Positions 4,175 to 5,581 of a stretch of DNA of 5,581 nucleotides are shown here, piece after piece. The position numbers and the translations under genes were made by a program. The stretch comes from Candidatus Saccharibacteria bacterium CG10_big_fil_rev_8_21_14_0_10_47_8. GTDB lineage: Bacteria; Patescibacteriota; Saccharimonadia; Saccharimonadales; UBA10212. The notes under the pieces are model-generated. The model was not told the DNA's origin, searched no databases, and saw only the letters and a list, made by a program, of their open reading frames with translations. The stretch lies in NCBI GenBank assembly GCA_002793885.1, contig PFEG01000032.1, positions 1-5,581 on the forward strand. The letters run 5' to 3'. How positions within the stretch are numbered: the stretch's first letter is position 1; each line of letters begins with the position of its first letter.

Positions 4175-5242
4175 ATGATTTCTAACATTAGGCTCCAGAA
4201 CTTTAGGTCTTACACGGATGACAGTTTTGAGTTTGAGCCGGGTGTAAACATCGTGGTAGGGCCAAACGCCTCGGGTAAAACCAACTTGCTGGAAGCGGTA
4301 CTTGTGCTGGCCCGTGGCAGTTCGTATAAAGCCAAGGATGTTGAGTTAATTAAATTTGATAAACCCTGGGCCCGGCTGGATGGATATTTTGAAAAGGGCC
4401 CACGCACCGTCAAACTTGTTTTCCAAGGCCCGGCCCTGGAAAGTGGTGTAACCACTAAGAGTTTTTTAATAGGCGATAAGCCGTTTAAGCGGCTTAGCCT
4501 GGAGAAAACTGTGCCAGTGGTTTTTTTTGAGCCCAACCACCTGCAGTTAATTACGAGGGGGCCGCGGCAACGGCGCGAGTATATCGATGATTTGCTGATG
4601 CGTAGCGAAACGGGTTTTAAAAGCTTGTCGGCTAACTATCTCCGGGCTCTTGCCCAGCGCAACGCTCTGTTAAAGCAAAATCCTGACCGCGCTCAGAGCC
4701 AGTTATTCGCCTGGGATATCAGAATATCCGAATTGGGCGGTAAAATCGTCCAATCTAGAGTTGGCTTGATTGAAAAAATTAATAAAAAGTTAAGTAAGAC
4801 CTATAGCGATATCGCCAACCAAAAGTCAGTAGCAACTATTAATTATGAAACGCCTTTTCCGCTGGACAACTACTCCAGCAAGTTACTTTCCAAACTTGAA
4901 TCGAACGCTGGTACAGATTTTGGACGGGGGTTTACGGCGTACGGCCCGCACCGCGAAGATATTTTATTTCACTTAAACAAGCGGCCAATCGCGATATCGG
5001 CGTCACGCGGCGAAACCCGCAGTTTGCTACTGGCCCTAAAAATATACGAGCTGGACCTATTAGAAAAAGCCCGCGGCCAAAAACCGATTTTTCTGCTCGA
5101 TGATGTCTTTTCCGAGCTGGACGGAGCCCGCCGCCGGGCATTGGTAGACTATCTAAAAGGCTACCAATCTATCATCACAACCACTGACGCCGACGCTGCC
5201 ATTGAATACTTTTCAGATCAACACCAGCTGATTCCACTGTAG
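4175..5242 (+). CDS. recF: DNA replication and repair protein RecF
   Basis: RecF is an SMC-like ATPase that, with RecO and RecR, loads RecA at single-strand gaps next to duplex DNA. Its 355 aa fit the family (about 350-370). It begins MISNIRLQNFRSY. Walker A is GPNASGKTNLLEA (29-41), FFEPNHLQLI (117-126) is conserved, YGPHREDILF (256-265) matches the family GPHRDD motif, the ABC signature region is ASRGETRSLLLALK (276-289) and Walker B with D-loop is FLLDDVFSELD (306-316). The signature serine is followed by RGE where QGQ is common, a mild variant. The start is ATG 4175 directly after a heptamer array, with no evident Shine-Dalgarno sequence. It follows dnaN in the usual order, but the S23 cassette interrupts the pair. 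It ends TAG at 5242, converging on the Cas2-like gene. Confidence 0.96.
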   Translation: MISNIRLQNFRSYTDDSFEFEPGVNIVVGPNASGKTNLLEAVLVLARGSSYKAKDVELIKFDKPWARLDGYFEKGPRTVKLVFQGPALESGVTTKSFLIGDKPFKRLSLEKTVPVVFFEPNHLQLITRGPRQRREYIDDLLMRSETGFKSLSANYLRALAQRNALLKQNPDRAQSQLFAWDIRISELGGKIVQSRVGLIEKINKKLSKTYSDIANQKSVATINYETPFPLDNYSSKLLSKLESNAGTDFGRGFTAYGPHREDILFHLNKRPIAISASRGETRSLLLALKIYELDLLEKARGQKPIFLLDDVFSELDGARRRALVDYLKGYQSIITTTDADAAIEYFSDQHQLIPL

Positions 5243-5269
5243 TTCAACTTTAGAAATAAGAGATGAACA

Positions 5270-5323
5270 GGTATTGCAGAAGATGTCCGATCGGACACCA
5301 AATGCAAAGCTACTTCTGCTACC
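5270..5323. terminator. Convergent intergenic hairpin, possible bidirectional terminator
   Basis: The outer stem is GGTA plus GCAGAAG (5270-5273, 5276-5282) pairing with CTTCTGC plus TACC (5313-5319, 5320-5323) around a TT bulge. It encloses a perfect 14-bp palindrome, TGTCCGATCGGACA (5284-5297). It sits between convergent recF and the Cas2-like gene and includes the latter's stop codon. No strong T-tract follows on either strand, so intrinsic termination is plausible but unproven. The palindrome could instead be an operator. Confidence 0.45.
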
Positions 5324-5581
5324 CAGGGAAGAGTCTAGAGCCTTCATATACTTCTACACAACCTCCAAGATTAAGGTCGGCAATTAGCTCAATTAAAAGG
5401 GTTCGATGGTCGCGGTCCGTCGTCCAGACACTTTTTTGGATTTGTTTAAAACCCCAGAGTTTCAATATGTCACGAAGCTGACGGCGCTTACCGGCTTGTA
5501 GTTCAGGGATGTCGAAAATAACCATCAGTCGAGCGTTTTTGCCGAGCCGCTTGGCCGTAAATGGCCGCACTTCTTTAATGC
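5319..5581 (-). CDS. Cas2-like / PaaX C-terminal domain protein, 5' end beyond window
   Basis: The visible part has a Cas2-type ferredoxin fold. Strand 1 is RLMVIFDIP (14-22 counted from GTG 5570), with the aspartate at the position of the Cas2 metal-binding Asp. Helix 1 is KRRQLRDILKLWGF (28-41), strand 2 is QIQKSVWTT (43-51), a helix runs about 54-66, and strands follow to the C-terminus GSRLFPG. The same fold ends PaaX-type regulators, which have an N-terminal winged helix. GTG 5570 is a possible start, but the frame stays open to the edge through three more codons, so a longer protein with an upstream domain is likely. No CRISPR repeats or cas1 are visible here. It converges on recF and its stop lies within the hairpin at 5270-5323. 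Nuclease or regulator cannot be decided from this window. Confidence 0.75.
   Translation of the reverse strand, partial: IKEVRPFTAKRLGKNARLMVIFDIPELQAGKRRQLRDILKLWGFKQIQKSVWTTDRDHRTLLIELIADLNLGGCVEVYEGSRLFPG

Noticed and set aside
4932..5141. 69-aa antisense ORF within recF (a similar one at 4210-4536)
   Set aside because: Both are opposite RecF motifs and have no independent support.
5263..5481. 72-aa plus-strand ORF after recF
   Set aside because: It is antisense to the Cas2-like gene, which carries the conserved VIFDIP and KSVW strands.
1..5581. Genetic code 25 (UGA read as glycine), suggested by the absence of TGA stops
   Set aside because: About 1,500 codons of conserved genes contain no in-frame TGA, which would be common under that code. 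Six TAA/TAG stops are too few to infer recoding.

Overview
This window is a chromosomal replication-origin neighbourhood. The gene order is rnpA (-, cut by the left edge), rpmH (-), then dnaA (+), dnaN (+), a four-helix-bundle S23/IVP-family gene (+), recF (+), and a convergent Cas2-like gene (-, cut by the right edge). Divergent rpmH and dnaA with dnaN and recF downstream is the classic bacterial oriC arrangement. Compact genes, weak Shine-Dalgarno sequences, a Cas2/PaaX-like protein beside recF and the RnpA/DnaA sequence style suggest a Candidate Phyla Radiation (Patescibacteria) bacterium, perhaps Saccharibacteria. That assignment is inference from remembered family resemblance, not a search. 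No gene contains an in-frame TGA and all visible stops are TAA or TAG, so recoding of UGA as glycine (genetic code 25) is unlikely.

Layout. Positions 1-479 hold the leftward ribosomal-protein/RNase P pair, whose intergenic gap is entirely a degenerate heptamer array. Positions 480-784 form the divergent rpmH/dnaA control region, with a twin hairpin, DnaA-box-like sites and a plausible dnaA promoter whose -35 is overlapped by a DnaA box. DnaA is encoded at 785-2158. Positions 2159-2602 form a second origin segment with DnaA-box-like sites, palindromes, a DnaA-trio-like tract followed by an AT-rich stretch, and a possible 34-codon leader ORF that ends just before dnaN. The sliding clamp is at 2603-3694. 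Positions 3712-4128 are a compact cassette: one S23/IVP gene closely framed by a perfect 18-bp inverted repeat made of heptamers. A heptamer array continues from it to the recF start codon. RecF is at 4175-5242, and a convergent intergenic structure ends the window's rightward transcription before the Cas2-like gene.

How the parts work together: DnaA would bind the boxes on both sides of its own gene and melt the AT-rich tract before dnaN. The clamp (dnaN) and RecF then serve replication and gap repair. The least conventional parts are the S23 cassette inserted between dnaN and recF, and the 7-nt-phased repeats that fill two separate intergenic gaps and share a 13/15 motif. Together they suggest a heptamer-repeat system, possibly linked to S23-type genes.
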